Source: Icerya purchasi
Taxonomy: Eukaryota > Arthropoda > Insecta > Hemiptera > Monophlebidae
DNA: 64,000 nucleotides
Reading direction: 5' to 3'
Assembly: GCA_039619475.1 (NCBI GenBank)
Contig: CM077115.1
Span: 449,241,292 to 449,305,291, forward strand
In this document: positions 28,501 through 37,356 of the stretch, in pieces
Layout: every line of letters starts with the position of its first letter
How positions within the stretch are numbered: the first letter of the stretch is position 1
Notes under the pieces: model-generated
What the model saw: the letters and a program-made list of their open reading frames with translations, nothing else
What the model was told of the DNA's origin: nothing
Databases searched by the model: none
Made by a program: the position numbers and the translations under genes

Positions 28501-29290
28501 GTAAAGTTAATGAGAAACACTGAAAAGTTAAGCTGTCAAAATATGATGGTCTGTTTAAAGAAATAAAAAGATTAAAAATATCGGTTATTCAGTATATCGG
28601 AAGTAAAATATAGCGGTTAAATGTTCGGTACCATAAGTTAGCTTACGTTACTTTTACGAGTCTACATTTAAGGTTACTCTAGAATGATAATGATTATACG
28701 TAAAAAAAGATTAAAAAACGCAGTTCTGAAAGGAAATTAAAATTACTGCACTAATTTTTAATTATAAATTTAAATTTTTACTTTGCTTTTTTTTTTTAAA
28801 AAATAATTTTTAAACATTAATATAGAGATCAAATAACATATTGTTTACATTTTTAGAGTAGCAAAGGATTCAGGTGTGTCTGCCAGTCGCCACGGAGCTA
28901 CAAGTAGCAGTGCTGAGTAAGTATTACATTGCATATTTTATTCAAGTTTATTCTAGTGTATGTAGCAGTTTTAATTTTCGTTTTAAATTTGCAGCAAGGT
29001 AAAACATTGTAAATATGTCATTCATGCTCCGAAATGCTTTAAAAATTTTCAAATTTTACACTTTGTTAAAAAAATCATTATTATTATTATTATTCTCGAT
29101 AAGGAGAATATAACATTTTTATTTTAACGGTTTCCATTACACATTGTGCTTCCTTTTTTGTTTACCTTGTCTTATTTTATGCAAAGCTATTGAACCGTAT
29201 ATATTTTTGTCGATATAATTATTTTATTTTTAGAACTGAAAGCAATCGAGCTATGTTGATCCGTTATCATAGGGCTACAGGGAACACTGA
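16397..29290 (+). CDS. RNF212/Zip3-like RING-finger protein, multi-exon (C-terminal exon unresolved)
   Basis: A spliced gene assembled from eight exons with GT..AG borders and matching phases: 16397-16517, 16611-16675, 16983-17102, 20577-20632, 25920-25980, 27970-28064, 28857-28916 and 29234-29290. They give 211 codons plus two bases. Residues 1-50 form a RING: C9-x2-C12, C29-G-H31, C34-x2-C37 and C47-x2-C50. This is followed by a short helical region with VKRYF and a likely coiled coil (about 62-120), then a Ser-rich, poorly conserved tail. This is the layout of the Zip3/RNF212/ZHP-3 and Vilya/Narya/Nenya proteins, E3 ligases for SUMO or ubiquitin that act on meiotic chromosomes to select crossover sites. 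The start matches the family, which begins a few residues before the W-[IV]-F-C-x-x-C motif. Known family members are about 200-300 residues, so one or two exons are probably missing. The introns are large and full of transposons. The sequence alone does not say which paralogue it is. Confidence 0.85.
16611..16675 (+). CDS. RNF212-like gene, coding exon 2 (RING second half)
   Basis: Follows a 93-bp intron with acceptor TATTTTCTAG and ends at donor ATAAG|GTAAAA. The leading two bases complete a Val codon with the last base of exon 1. It supplies the last zinc ligand pair (CTFC) and the GESCEAVQVGYK stretch, and ends in phase 0. Confidence 0.88.
16983..17102 (+). CDS. RNF212-like gene, coding exon 3 (VKRYF and helix)
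   Basis: Exactly 40 codons between acceptor ACATTTCAAG and donor ATGG|GTATAA. It encodes TNERVKRYFTNASQRLHAIA, then a polar helical stretch (EVQNETVQNIKEM). The position and composition match the segment after the RING in RNF212 proteins. Phase 0 at both ends. Confidence 0.85.
17103..20576 (+). other. Intron 3 of the RNF212-like gene
   Basis: A 3.5-kb AT-rich intron. It contains a TCTA microsatellite at 19613-19658. A stretch at about 18820-19310 (with CCCAAGTGACCACCCGGAC near 19075) is less AT-rich and reads like a decayed retroposon, but I cannot assign a family. The short ORFs on either strand have no recognisable product. Confidence 0.55.
19613..19658. repeat. (TCTA)n microsatellite
   Basis: About eleven TCTA/TTTA/TCCA units in a row, mostly TCTA, followed by an unrelated ACGTATTAGG sequence. 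Confidence 0.85.
20577..20632 (+). CDS. RNF212-like gene, coding exon 4 (coiled coil)
   Basis: A 56-base exon after a long polypyrimidine tract ending TTTCAG, with donor ACGAG|GTACGC. Two frames are open. Only phase 0 (LLNFIKEKNSILKCVHCT) joins both to exon 3 and to an open frame in exon 5; the other frame meets a TAA in exon 5. The LLxFIKEK pattern resembles the end of the family's coiled coil. Confidence 0.75.
22080..22640 (-). promoter_or_regulatory. GC/CpG-rich island, possible 5' exon on the minus strand
   Basis: About 560 bp clearly richer in GC and CpG than the surrounding intron. On the minus strand there is an open frame of 75 codons (22410-22637), and downstream of it a consensus donor CGGG|GTAAGT (exon side ending at 22347). 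This is what a 5' UTR or first exon of a nested antisense gene, or an alternative promoter, would look like. The translated sequence is Arg/Cys-rich and matches no family I know, so it need not be coding. It could also be a decayed GC-rich transposon. Confidence 0.3.
22844..23739. mobile_element. Tc1/mariner-type element with TIRs, non-autonomous or decayed
   Basis: The left end CGAGGGGCGTTTAATAAGTA and the right end, read inverted as CGTGGGACGTTCAATAAGTA, form TIRs of about 22 bp. Both are flanked by TA. The ends resemble those of the mariner at 46826 (CGAGGGAGGCTCAATAAGTT). The 896-bp interior has short open stretches on both strands (22885-23100 +, 23200-23439 -, and a 55-codon minus frame starting MSVNVSKPVSYERRAV near 23580), but no DDE motif I can recognise. 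Confidence 0.7.
25920..25980 (+). CDS. RNF212-like gene, coding exon 5
   Basis: Acceptor AACTTTTAG, donor AACCG|GTAAAA. With two bases carried from exon 4 it reads R-NYMLAKSSRSSQTTGAVVQP and ends in phase 0. It is Ser/Thr-rich, as is typical of the divergent tail of this family. The AAG/GTAAAA-type donor and the phase agreement support it. Confidence 0.72.
26345..26380. repeat. Poly(T) tract
   Basis: A T run of about 20 bases inside intron 5 with no associated retroposon body. Confidence 0.6.
26724..26955. mobile_element. Long palindrome with 3-base loop inside intron 5
   Basis: Arms 26724-26830 and 26834-26955 are nearly perfect reverse complements (TTAATTATGATAAAAATAAA outward, CATGTTCACGGGAG at the centre), separated only by TTG. 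The main difference is a T6 in one arm against an A-run of about 20 in the other. A perfect 14-base direct repeat, ATAATATCAATTTC, sits immediately left (26710-26723) and again at 26994-27007, 38 bp beyond the right arm. This suggests an inserted fold-back unit with a target duplication. It is noncoding. Confidence 0.8.
27502..27894. mobile_element. Complete MITE with hairpin-bearing 42-bp TIRs
   Basis: The left end ACTCGGCCATTTTGGCCTCA at 27502 and its complement ending at 27894 form TIRs of about 42 bp with about one mismatch. Each TIR contains its own short hairpin (AAGGGGCTGTGCCCCTT). The flanks are TATA-rich. The 393-bp body has no ORF and carries internal inverted repeats (GTTACATAAAA / TTTTATGTAAC). 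A second copy begins the window (1-113). It lies in intron 5 of the RNF212-like gene. Confidence 0.82.
27970..28064 (+). CDS. RNF212-like gene, coding exon 6
   Basis: Acceptor AATCTCGTAG, donor AGCAG|GTTAGT. Thirty-one codons (AVKKIPSSGYIRPDQRSKTD and on to VMFQKLFTAS) plus two bases. A proline/serine-rich basic tail segment with no stop in the joined frame; one stop-free frame of this length in such AT-rich DNA is informative. Confidence 0.75.
28240..28435 (+). mobile_element. SINE copy, body only (5' truncated)
   Basis: It shares with the copies at 29336 and 31945 the landmarks AAACGATTACTAATCAGTTC, CATATAACAATTGC, TCTGTACAGCTGAGATGTAC and GCTATAAAGAAGAAGATG. The tRNA-like head is missing. 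It lies in intron 6. Confidence 0.7.
28857..28916 (+). CDS. RNF212-like gene, coding exon 7
   Basis: Acceptor ACATTTTTAG, consensus donor TGA|GTAAGT. It joins in phase 2 and reads R-VAKDSGVSASRHGATSSSAE, a Ser/Ala-rich tail segment. Confidence 0.75.
29234..29290 (+). CDS. RNF212-like gene, coding exon 8
   Basis: Acceptor TTATTTTTAG, consensus donor CTGA|GTAAGT. It reads E-TESNRAMLIRYHRATGNT followed by GA of the next codon. It has the same phase (2) and the same donor sequence as exon 7, which may reflect an old exon duplication. A further exon must follow. Confidence 0.72.
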
Positions 29291-29335
29291 GTAAGTAAAT
29301 CGAATTAAATATTTCTTTATTACACCTTTTTAAAA

Positions 29336-29715
29336 GGAAGTAGCCTAGTTGGTAGAGCACGCGACTTTCATTACAGAAGTCTTAAGTTCAGTTCCAGGTG
29401 TCGACAGAAATTACAAAATAAATAATTAAATTAATCGCTAATAGAATCTCATATGGAAGACAATGGTAAACATGCATACCATTATATGCGCTCTAACGGA
29501 TGTTTAGTAGGCAGACAAACACGGAACTACATTTGTATATGTCGATATAAATGAAACATTTACAATCAGTTCTAAATGTAGTATTGCGTCTACATTATTG
29601 CGTATAATAATTGCCATGAACACTACGCTTATGGTCTGTATAACTGGAATGCACGAACTGGTGGCTGCCTACGTTCAGAAACTAAGTATAGCTCTACAAA
29701 GAAAGAAAGAGGAAA
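29336..29715 (+). mobile_element. tRNA-derived SINE, full-length copy
   Basis: A tRNA-like head with box A TAGCCTAGTTGG (29341) and box B-like AGTTCAGTTCC (29385) is followed by the family body (TCGCTAATAG, ATGGAAGACAATGGTAAAC, CAATCAGTTCTAAATG, ACTGGAATGCACGAAC) and ends near AAAGAAAGAAAGAGG. It is transcribed by RNA polymerase III in principle. The tRNA part is not a functional tRNA, since the acceptor stem does not pair. Confidence 0.78.
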
Positions 29716-30329
29716 TTCATTTTTGTTTTTAAAAATTAAGAACAGGTAAGTATTAGAATATTTGCTGTGAAATGCTTCGATGAAACATACGATTTTGGTA
29801 TATTTTAATTTGGTTCAATATTTTGCAAAGAATTTATAATTTCATATTAGATGACGAACGGGTTGTAATTATTTCTGATGTTGTTTGAATTTCATTGTAA
29901 GTTAAGGTCACTTTCGTTTATGAACCGGATATAATTGGATTTTTATCTTTTAATTATAATTTACGCGGTATGATATTCGTATTGACAATTAATTCTGTTG
30001 TTTCGAATATTCAAAATATTTATATTTTATAATGCTAAAATTACTTCTAATCGAGAGACGAACCTATTGAACCCGAGATCACTAACCTTTTTCTGAAATT
30101 TTAATTTTTTCAATAAAAATGGACAAAACCATAGCTCATATCGGCTTGAAGGTTATCAGTAAAGACATTGAAATTGGCAATTTCAAAATAAAGGAGATAT
30201 TAAGATGGATTAATGATTTTACATTGTGGCGTTAATTGTTAAACTCTACATTAATGTGTGTGTATATTGTCGACGCAATACGTTTAGTGTAAGAAAAGGT
30301 CTTTAACTATTTTGCAAAATTTTCTTAAA

Positions 30330-31450
30330 CTAACAAATGATACGGATTCGGTATTTTATCTAGCGATGATGTCGAGCTAGAAATTATTCTCCGATACGAA
30401 ATCATTAATTTTCGATCTCTCGACATCATCCTATCGTTCGTTATAGTCAGAGAATACGGTTCGGGACGAAATTCCGTTTTTCGCTCGGAATTACGGCACT
30501 TGTGGAGTTGGGGCCCATGTAAGTGCCTTGGTGTGTGCGTGTCCGGCAACAACGGGGTAGTGTCGATCGGCAGCGTGAGCCGGGAGAGAAGAAGAATTAG
30601 GCATTGCAGCGTGTGCGTGATCAGAGTTGATCGGGATGCTAATAGCCTTATTTTAAAGTTTTACCATTAAATGTTTAGTTTCGATCTCGAGCGATTCTTG
30701 CGAGCAAAGTTAGTCGCCGCTAGTCATCCGTCTTTTCTGTTTTGATGGTGTTGATTGTCGCTACGTCGAAGTATTATTCGAAGAGCGTGTCAGTGTTGCA
30801 TAGTCTCTATCCGTAAATCGTTCGGAAACTGTATTTTTCGTTGTTTCGCGATAATCACCGTGAAATACCGGAATTAGTTCCGTACGTGTCTAGAAACTGC
30901 ATCATTTGGGAAACGATTTATTTATTTATTCTTATTTTTTTGTCTTGTTGCAAAGCCAATAAAATATTGTGTGGTAACGCTGGTTGTCGTTTTTCCGTGT
31001 TTTAATCATAATTATCTGCCGAAATATAGGAACACTGGGACCCGTGTCCACGATGATACTTCGCGAGAGGAATTTTTCCTTTCATCATCGGCGCCCCTAC
31101 GCGTCTAATGGTGTAAAATCTTCCGTGCATTAACAAAAGCCTAACGCTCGTCGGCGGTCGGTTGGGCGGTTTTTCTTTGCGTCGTCCAGAAAATCCGGGG
31201 TCTTCGGAGTCCAAACAGGAGATTTCGGGTGGTCGTTCAAGAAATCCGGGGACTTCGGATTGCTAGGGTCTCCGGGTTAGGAGCCCGAAGAGGAAACGTC
31301 AAAACCAAACGGTTGTTCACTTCGATGACACGTATATTAAAATTGGAACAATATTGAGCTCTCTGGTGCCCGAAGTAGAAGTGTAAAAGAGAAGCAGAAT
31401 TGTCTCAAGTGATGCCGCGACCAGGGACTCAATAGAAGTTACTAGGAGCG
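30330..31450 (+). promoter_or_regulatory. GC/CpG-rich island; possible promoter or solo LTR with leader
   Basis: This 1.1-kb stretch is markedly GC-rich. It contains a 12-bp inverted repeat GATGATGTCGAG / CTCGACATCATC (about 30364 and 30419), a consensus donor-like CAT|GTAAGT at about 30519, CAATAAAATATT at about 30958, and a near-repeat AATCCGGGG[TA]CTTCGGA at about 31193 and 31234. TGGGACCCGTGTCC at about 31036, just after GGAACA, could be a retroviral-type primer-binding site. That would make the part to the left an LTR. No coding domains follow. A promoter or 5' UTR of an unseen transcript is equally possible. Confidence 0.35.
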
Positions 31451-31658
31451 ATTTGTTACATAAATAATGATATTAAATAAGCGCTCTAGTGTATGTCTTA
31501 GTTTATTAGTTTTCAAATGTACAATTCACAAATATAGGATTCATGTAATTCTATGTATGTATGTTGCAGACTGCTTTGTATAATTTTTGTTTTATTTTTC
31601 TACTCTGAATTTATAGTTTAATTTCATTTTGGAAGATTTAATTTTTATCTCTGTACAG

Positions 31659-31680
31659 GTTATTACGAATTTGCGAATGA
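31659..31680 (+). CDS. Candidate A for the last coding exon of the RNF212-like gene
   Basis: Acceptor TATCTCTGTACAG followed in phase 2 by seven codons (G completes Glu, then LLRICE) and TGA. Short, and without family signal. An alternative is 32407-32446; only one, or neither, can be right. Confidence 0.2.
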
Positions 31681-31944
31681 ATATCTTTTCCGGATCAATC
31701 TCTTTACTGAAAGGCTGCTAAATATTGTGTCTTGGTACCTGTTCATTAGGACTACCTTCTCTAATCAGTATTAATGGTTTTGGTCTCGAGGCCACTGCCA
31801 TTACCGATAACAGGAATTTCTCCGATGGTTTTACGGCATCATCGGCTTGGTTTTAACGTGTGCAGTGCTTCTTTAGCCTAATTCATCTGGAAGAGGTCCT
31901 ATTTTATGATAGATCGAAGTAATGTTCGTTATACTAGTGCTTGC

Positions 31945-32330
31945 TTCTTCTTCTTCAGGTGCCGTACGCTACATAGCGCGTTGGCGCAACCTATTCGTAC
32001 ATTTAGCTGTACCGATATAGGTTGTGTACCAGGCAATTATTATATGCAACGCAGGTGTACAGACGTAAGACTACATTCGAAACTGATTAGTAATCGTTTG
32101 ACTTATCGCGCTACAAGTGCAGTCCGTCCGGTGTGGGTCTGCTGTGTACTGACCTAGCGCGCATATGATGTTGTACGTGGTGGTTTGCCATTGCCTTCCA
32201 CGTGACTATTAGCGATTATTTATTTATTTAATTCTTGCAATAAGTTCGTCATCGCTCGGGATCGAGCCCGTGACCGCCATATCGGAAGTCAAGCGCTCTA
32301 GCAACTAGGCTATCGCGACGAGTGATTTAT
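31945..32330 (-). mobile_element. tRNA-derived SINE, full-length copy on the minus strand
   Basis: The minus strand reads a tRNA-like head with box A TAGCCTAGTTGC (32301-32312) and box B GGCTCGATCCC (32258-32268). It then has the same body as the copy at 29336 (TCGCTAATAG, GGAAGGCAATGGCAAACC, AAACGATTACTAATCAGTTT, TGTACGAATAGG) and ends in a GAAGAAGAAGAAG tract. The 83-codon + strand ORF at 31906 is only this SINE read backwards. Confidence 0.8.
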
Positions 32331-32406
32331 TTTCGTTGCTCATTATAAAAATGACTTCTAGAACTGTTAATTAATCTAACAGATGTGAGCATTTTATTCT
32401 TTAAAG

Positions 32407-32446
32407 TGACGCCGCAAGAAGAATTGGGGTTTGCCTTGGTTCGTGA
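32407..32446 (+). CDS. Candidate B for the last coding exon of the RNF212-like gene
   Basis: Acceptor ATTTTATTCTTTAAAG; in phase 2 it reads D-DAARRIGVCLGS and TGA. The local base composition is richer in GC than the surroundings and the polypyrimidine tract is good, so I prefer it slightly over 31659. No conserved motif decides. Confidence 0.25.
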
Positions 32447-32629
32447 GGTCACTTTGTGTAGGTATAACGGCTAGGTGGAGAACTGAAAAGAAATTTTTTA
32501 AGACTTTTGATATGTGTCTCTCTTTTATCTAAACGTATTATTGCATTTTAAAAAGTGAAGACGTGAATTCATTGATAAATATTGCTTTTACAGTAATTAT
32601 TGAAGCGAGTTATATTTTTTTTTATTTAT

Positions 32630-33115
32630 ATATATATATATTTTTTTTTTTTCGCTTTATTTTAGTTTTAATAATTATTTTTCTTTCATACGCTTTATGT
32701 ATATATTATTACTATCCAGTTTTATAATGCCTTTGTTTTTTATCGTATTTAATGTGTTTTATTTCTTTATCAATTAAAAATATCCGAGTATAACTGGTAC
32801 TTTTTGTTTGCAGAAATTCTTTTAATTCTTTTTAGGGTATTTTTTTTATAAACCAAACCTGATTATATCTCCATTTTCTGGTGTATGTATCACCTAGATT
32901 ATGTAAAACTTTAATATTTTCTTACATCCACCTAAAATATGGTTTATCGTTTCACTCGTTTGAATACCTTTCCTGCATAATACGTCTGCAATATTTTTGC
33001 GTTCTAAAATCTATTTATCATGATTCTTTATTTGTACCGCTTGATCTTATTATACGGCTGTTGAAAATTGAAAATTTCCGATAATAACACAGGGCAGCAA
33101 ATTTTTTTTTTTTTT
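32630..33115. other. AT-rich spacer
   Basis: TA repeat and T runs (32632-32652 and 33099-33119). No gene is supported. Confidence 0.5.
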
Positions 33116-35340
33116 TTTTGATGTTGCAAAACTTAGAACTGATTTTGAATATATTTGATGTGCTGAATTCAAAACTACCTAGCTTTTTTTTGTAGCAGAT
33201 CTAGTTTTCGAGATACAGGTTAAGCGATTTTCATTTTTAATAAAAGGTACAAATAATGAAATAATGGTATCTTCACGGGCCTAATTGGAAACGTGGTACC
33301 TAAAATTAGATTATATTAGGCAATAAAAATTGCCGATAACCGTACAAATTAAATCTTTTATACCTGCCTAACTCCCACTCTTTCACACCCGCCGATATAC
33401 ATTACCTGGAATCTGCCACTGCTGTATCCGGTTCAGTTTACGATTGTGTTTCTGTAATTGCAGCTTTCCGTTTGTTTTTGTTTTCGGCATTCTGTAGTCA
33501 TAAAATAGTTAATTAAAACCATGATATCCACAAGCAGACGTAGCTGTGTGAATCATCCCGACGTTTTTTGTTATATGTGTGGCGAATACACTTATGGAAA
33601 GAAAACAGAAAATCTATTTCTGCCTCTGTGAAACACGGTGTTATCTTGCTCATTTCGGCGTTCACTTAGGAAAGTTACGTGGAACATTTACGACAGTGGA
33701 CAATTAGAAAAAGAAAATGCCTAACGTTTAAAGTATCAATAGGTTGGAGGGAATCGAGGAACCATTATGATGACTGCCATTTTTGTATGGTAAATATCAA
33801 ACGGATTAATCGGAACAATAGACATAAATGGACCGATACCGCATTCGGACGAAATCCCCATTCCATTATTTAATAGTCTGCCTAGACTCTGGGAAAACCG
33901 AATGGAATCATCAGTGTCTGATGAAGGTGGTAATGTGCAATCAGACAGCGATAGTGATTTTGAAGCAGACGCAGGCTTAATGTTTCAATCAACAAGAACT
34001 GAACGATCTAGATGGAGACTTGAACCTCTCAAAGAAGTCTTTAGAATTACTTGCCTCCAATTTTAAAAAAAAAAAAAATCGACTTAATCCGGATACTAAC
34101 ATTACATTTTATCGTGAAAGAGAAACGGATCTGCTTCCCTTTTTCTCTCGAGAAAATAACTTGGTATTCTGTAATGATATAAGAAAACCCTTGGAAGCAA
34201 TTGGTTTTTCAGAATACACAACGGATGAATGACGTATTTTTATTGATAGCTTAAAACGTAATTTAAAATATGTTCTTTTGAACAACCGTAACAAATATGG
34301 CGCAATGCCTGTTGGTCTTTCTACCATTTTGAAAGAGGAATACGAAACAATATCACTAGTCCTAAAATAAATTAAGTATGAAGAACATCAGTGAGTGATT
34401 TGTGTCGATTTAAAAATCGTAAACTTGTTTTTTATGTCTTTGGGATAGCAGAGCTAAGGATCAGCTAGCAAAAATTGGCCGTTAAGAAAGGTCACGGCTC
34501 GAGGAAAACAAAACATAATCAACGAACCTTTAGTTGTTAGAAAGAAAATCATATTTCCACTTTTGGCATATAAAGTTGGGAATTACGAAGCAATTTATGA
34601 AGGCGTTAAACCGAGATGGATTTTGTTTTGGGTACTTAATACGTAAATTTCCTGAAATTAGCATGGAAGAACTGAAAGCAAGCTGATTTGATGGCCCTTA
34701 GATAAGGCAGTTTAATTTACCGTATCAGTGAGCCAGATTGAATCTAATGCTTAGTGTACTCATTTGTTGAAGTTGTACGGAATTTTCTTGGCAATCATAA
34801 AGCAGAAAATTATACAACTTTAGTATAGAAACTAGGTTTTCGAACTTTAATATTTTCGGTTGTAATATGAGCATAAAACTTCACTACCTCCGTAACCACT
34901 TAGATCGATTCCCACAAAACCCAGGTGATTATAGTGAATAACAACAGGGGGAAAGATTTTATCAGGACATTAGAACAATATCAAGGAAGATGGAATACCT
35001 ATATGATGGTTGACTACTGTTGGAGTCTGCAGCGAGAATGTTATCCTAAACTCCATGCTAGAAAATCATATAAAAGAAAATTTTCAAGTGATAAGCCATG
35101 AATGTTATATTTATCTACTTTGTGAAATAAACACTTCTTAGTTTGTATTCATTGTTTTTAATGAGACCTTGTAGTAAACGTTAATATTTATATAATCTGA
35201 AATGTATATAAGTTAACAGAAAAATTATTTTGTTCGTCAATATAGCGTATCTCGAAAACTAGATCTGATAGACTAAATCTAACAGTTGTTTTCGATTCTA
35301 TACCCTAAAATTACCTAGAAACAGTTCAAAAACAGCAGGC
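33085..35340 (+). mobile_element. Element with inverted ends around a broken repeated gene
   Basis: Near the left end GATCTAGTTTTCGAGATAC occurs at about 33199, and its complement GTATCTCGAAAACTAGATC occurs at about 35247-35265. Beyond these cores the outer flanks also correspond loosely (GAACTG and ACCTAG stretches), so the inverted ends may be about 120 bp and diverged. Between them lies the pseudogene described separately. The arrangement suggests a DNA transposon, but no DDE catalytic set was recognised. Confidence 0.5.
33522..35110 (+). pseudogene. Degenerate copy of a repeated arthropod gene of unknown function
   Basis: The + strand reads, with frameshifts and stops, MISTSRRSCVNHPDVFCYMC (33522; a likely zinc-binding CVNHPDVFCYMCGEYT start), NHYDDCHFCMV (33765), then NPDTNITFYRERETDLLPFF (34087), SRENNLVFCNDI, FIDSLKRNLKYVLLNNRNKY (34240), RKKIIFPLLAYKVG (34540), and near the end LEQYQGRW-YMMVDYCW-LQREC followed by RKSYKRKFSSD (about 34970-35090). 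From memory this pattern is that of uncharacterised multi-copy proteins in aphids and other arthropods, usually annotated as hypothetical. Several internal deletions are apparent relative to that pattern, notably after CGEYT and around 34440. It cannot make a full protein. The function is unknown. Confidence 0.6.
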
Positions 35341-35649
35341 ACCAAGATGTGCGTTGAGCTGTGTAATTTAGCCGTTGTGACAGCTATATACCTCTATTCG
35401 TAGCGTACGAGTCTACACGTATTGTTATTTTTTTAAGAAACGATTTGGTTATTCGTTTCTTTAAAAAAAAAGAAAAAAAGTGTATTAATTTTAACAGATT
35501 ATATACAATTATTTATATAAATGATGAGTCGTTACTGTTTAAATTTAAATTACTGACAATTGTACATCGGTACTCTACTAAACGCGCTATAGTAGCGAAC
35601 AAATGATACGCGACAATATATTATTTTATGTGCGTGTTCACGTAAATTC

Positions 35650-36000
35650 ATAATAGAGCGATAATGCCCGTATTCAGATCTAAAAATATTCGATGATTCA
35701 ACCGGTACATATAGAAATATTCAAAAAAGATTTCAAATAAAACAGAGTATCTGTAACTCGCTGTTTTTCGATATTAGTCTGGCCTTCGATTAAGTTTGAC
35801 ACGAGGAATCGCTATAAAAAATTAGAAATCACTTTCTATATTAATGACCTGAACGAGAAAATGTTTTCAATTAAGCTAGATGATATCTATCGGACGTCTA
35901 AAATACAAGAGGAAAGTCGAACCGCACATGTTAAGCATACAAATAAAATAATAATTCCAAAAGTCGTTAACATAAATAAAATCGAACGATTTTGGTTGAA
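35650..36000 (+). pseudogene. Possible reverse-transcriptase scrap (LINE)
   Basis: Around 35770-35830 the + strand reads DISLAFD-V-HEESL-KIRN with stops at the dashes. This resembles motif A of jockey-type LINE reverse transcriptases. The surrounding sequence gives little more, so this is a small decayed remnant at best. Confidence 0.35.
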
Positions 36001-37193
36001 AAAACGACCGTAAAATTTTTATGATTACACTTAGGTAAGTTACGAATGTAAAGTCCTTTTTAAAACTAAATGAAACGGACCGATGTAACTGTAAGGTAAA
36101 TAAAGTGGCTTATGAGCCTTTCAGCCTTCTTTAGGGGTGATCAGTTTTCGTTACCATATTGCTGTGAACCGCGAATACTGCTGTGTAGGATTATTGACAG
36201 ACTATGTATTTATAATAATAATAAATCGATTTTAAAAATAAAATATAAAAATAACAAATTTTTTGGCAAACTATTTATGTTTTTATTTAAAGTCGAGGCA
36301 ATAAGTGTTACACATAGGTTTTTTTAACACGCTTTTATTAGCTTGACCTGTATGTAAATGAGTAATATGTGAATAATGGAATTTTACAAATTTCACTGAC
36401 TTCCCGTCATCTGAATAATTTGAAAATTTACATACTTATTCATTTTGGATGACAATTCAATAATTTCCTTAATTCAGTCTCAATGTTCTGACCCGGGATC
36501 ATCGGAAAAACAAAAAAGAAAAACAATGACTCCTTCTACAAGTTACAAACATAGTGATAAGTGAAGTGTCCTTTGTTTATCAAAAACTTGATATGGTTCG
36601 AAACTGATAGCATAGATGTCGCTAAGTCATTTTCTTTACGCGCTTTTTATTTGATTAAACTTTACCCCTTAGGTGTTAAATTGTAATGTCTAATGCTTCT
36701 GGTTTTTTACGAACTGCCGTGTAAAGTAATTAAATAACAGAACTTCAAGCAACGAAAGAAAATTATTCTTAAATCTTACGTCTAACGAGTCAGAAAATGT
36801 AAATAGTGTACGTAAAGCACGCAATATAATTTGAGAAGAGAAATCCCAAGTCCTACCTGGGATAGCGTACAAGGCAGCATTTGTGTATGCGTTGTTGACT
36901 TCATCATAGGAGGTATGTCGGCACGATGAAAAAAGGGTGTTACTTTGCAATAGGGTAGTGCTAATAAGAATGGTAAAATTAACGAAAGTAACGACTTTGG
37001 TGACGAATGTTGAAAGAAATTATAAATCGGTCGTAGTGTTCGAGACGAAAAATAATAAAGCCGAAGAATTTTAGATGGGCCACAAAGATAATGAAAGATT
37101 TCCATGAGAAAGATCGATATATACTGCAGGGTATAAAAGAAGATAGTCGGACCGAGGACGAATCGAAGAAATTACAAGTCGAACATAAAAAGG

Positions 37194-37194
<1 letters not shown>

Positions 37195-37255
<61 letters not shown>
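37195..37255. repeat. (TA)n microsatellite, about 30 units
   Basis: An uninterrupted TA run of about 61 bases. The Ile-Tyr ORFs on both strands here are artefacts of it. Confidence 0.95.
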
Positions 37256-37259
<4 letters not shown>

Positions 37260-37356
37260 GTGTTTGCATAGAAGAGAAGGCAACAGCCGTCAAATAGAGC
37301 CGTTTGGAAACAATTAGAGATTTCGCGGCACTTTAGTGAGAATAAATGTTAAATAA

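Noticed and set aside
29336..29405. tRNA gene (boxes A and B present)
   Set aside because: The acceptor stem and anticodon arm do not pair, and the sequence continues into a repeated SINE body.
31906..32157. 83-codon + strand ORF, first considered as the last exon of the RNF212-like gene (acceptor CTTCTTCTTCAG, phase fits)
   Set aside because: The DNA is the reverse strand of a SINE that recurs at 28240 and 29336, so the open frame is probably accidental. Exonisation cannot be excluded and is noted as a check.
36979..37297. ORFs of 104 and 68 codons with Ile-Tyr repeats on both strands
   Set aside because: They come from the (TA)n microsatellite at 37195-37255; the flanking residues resemble no family.
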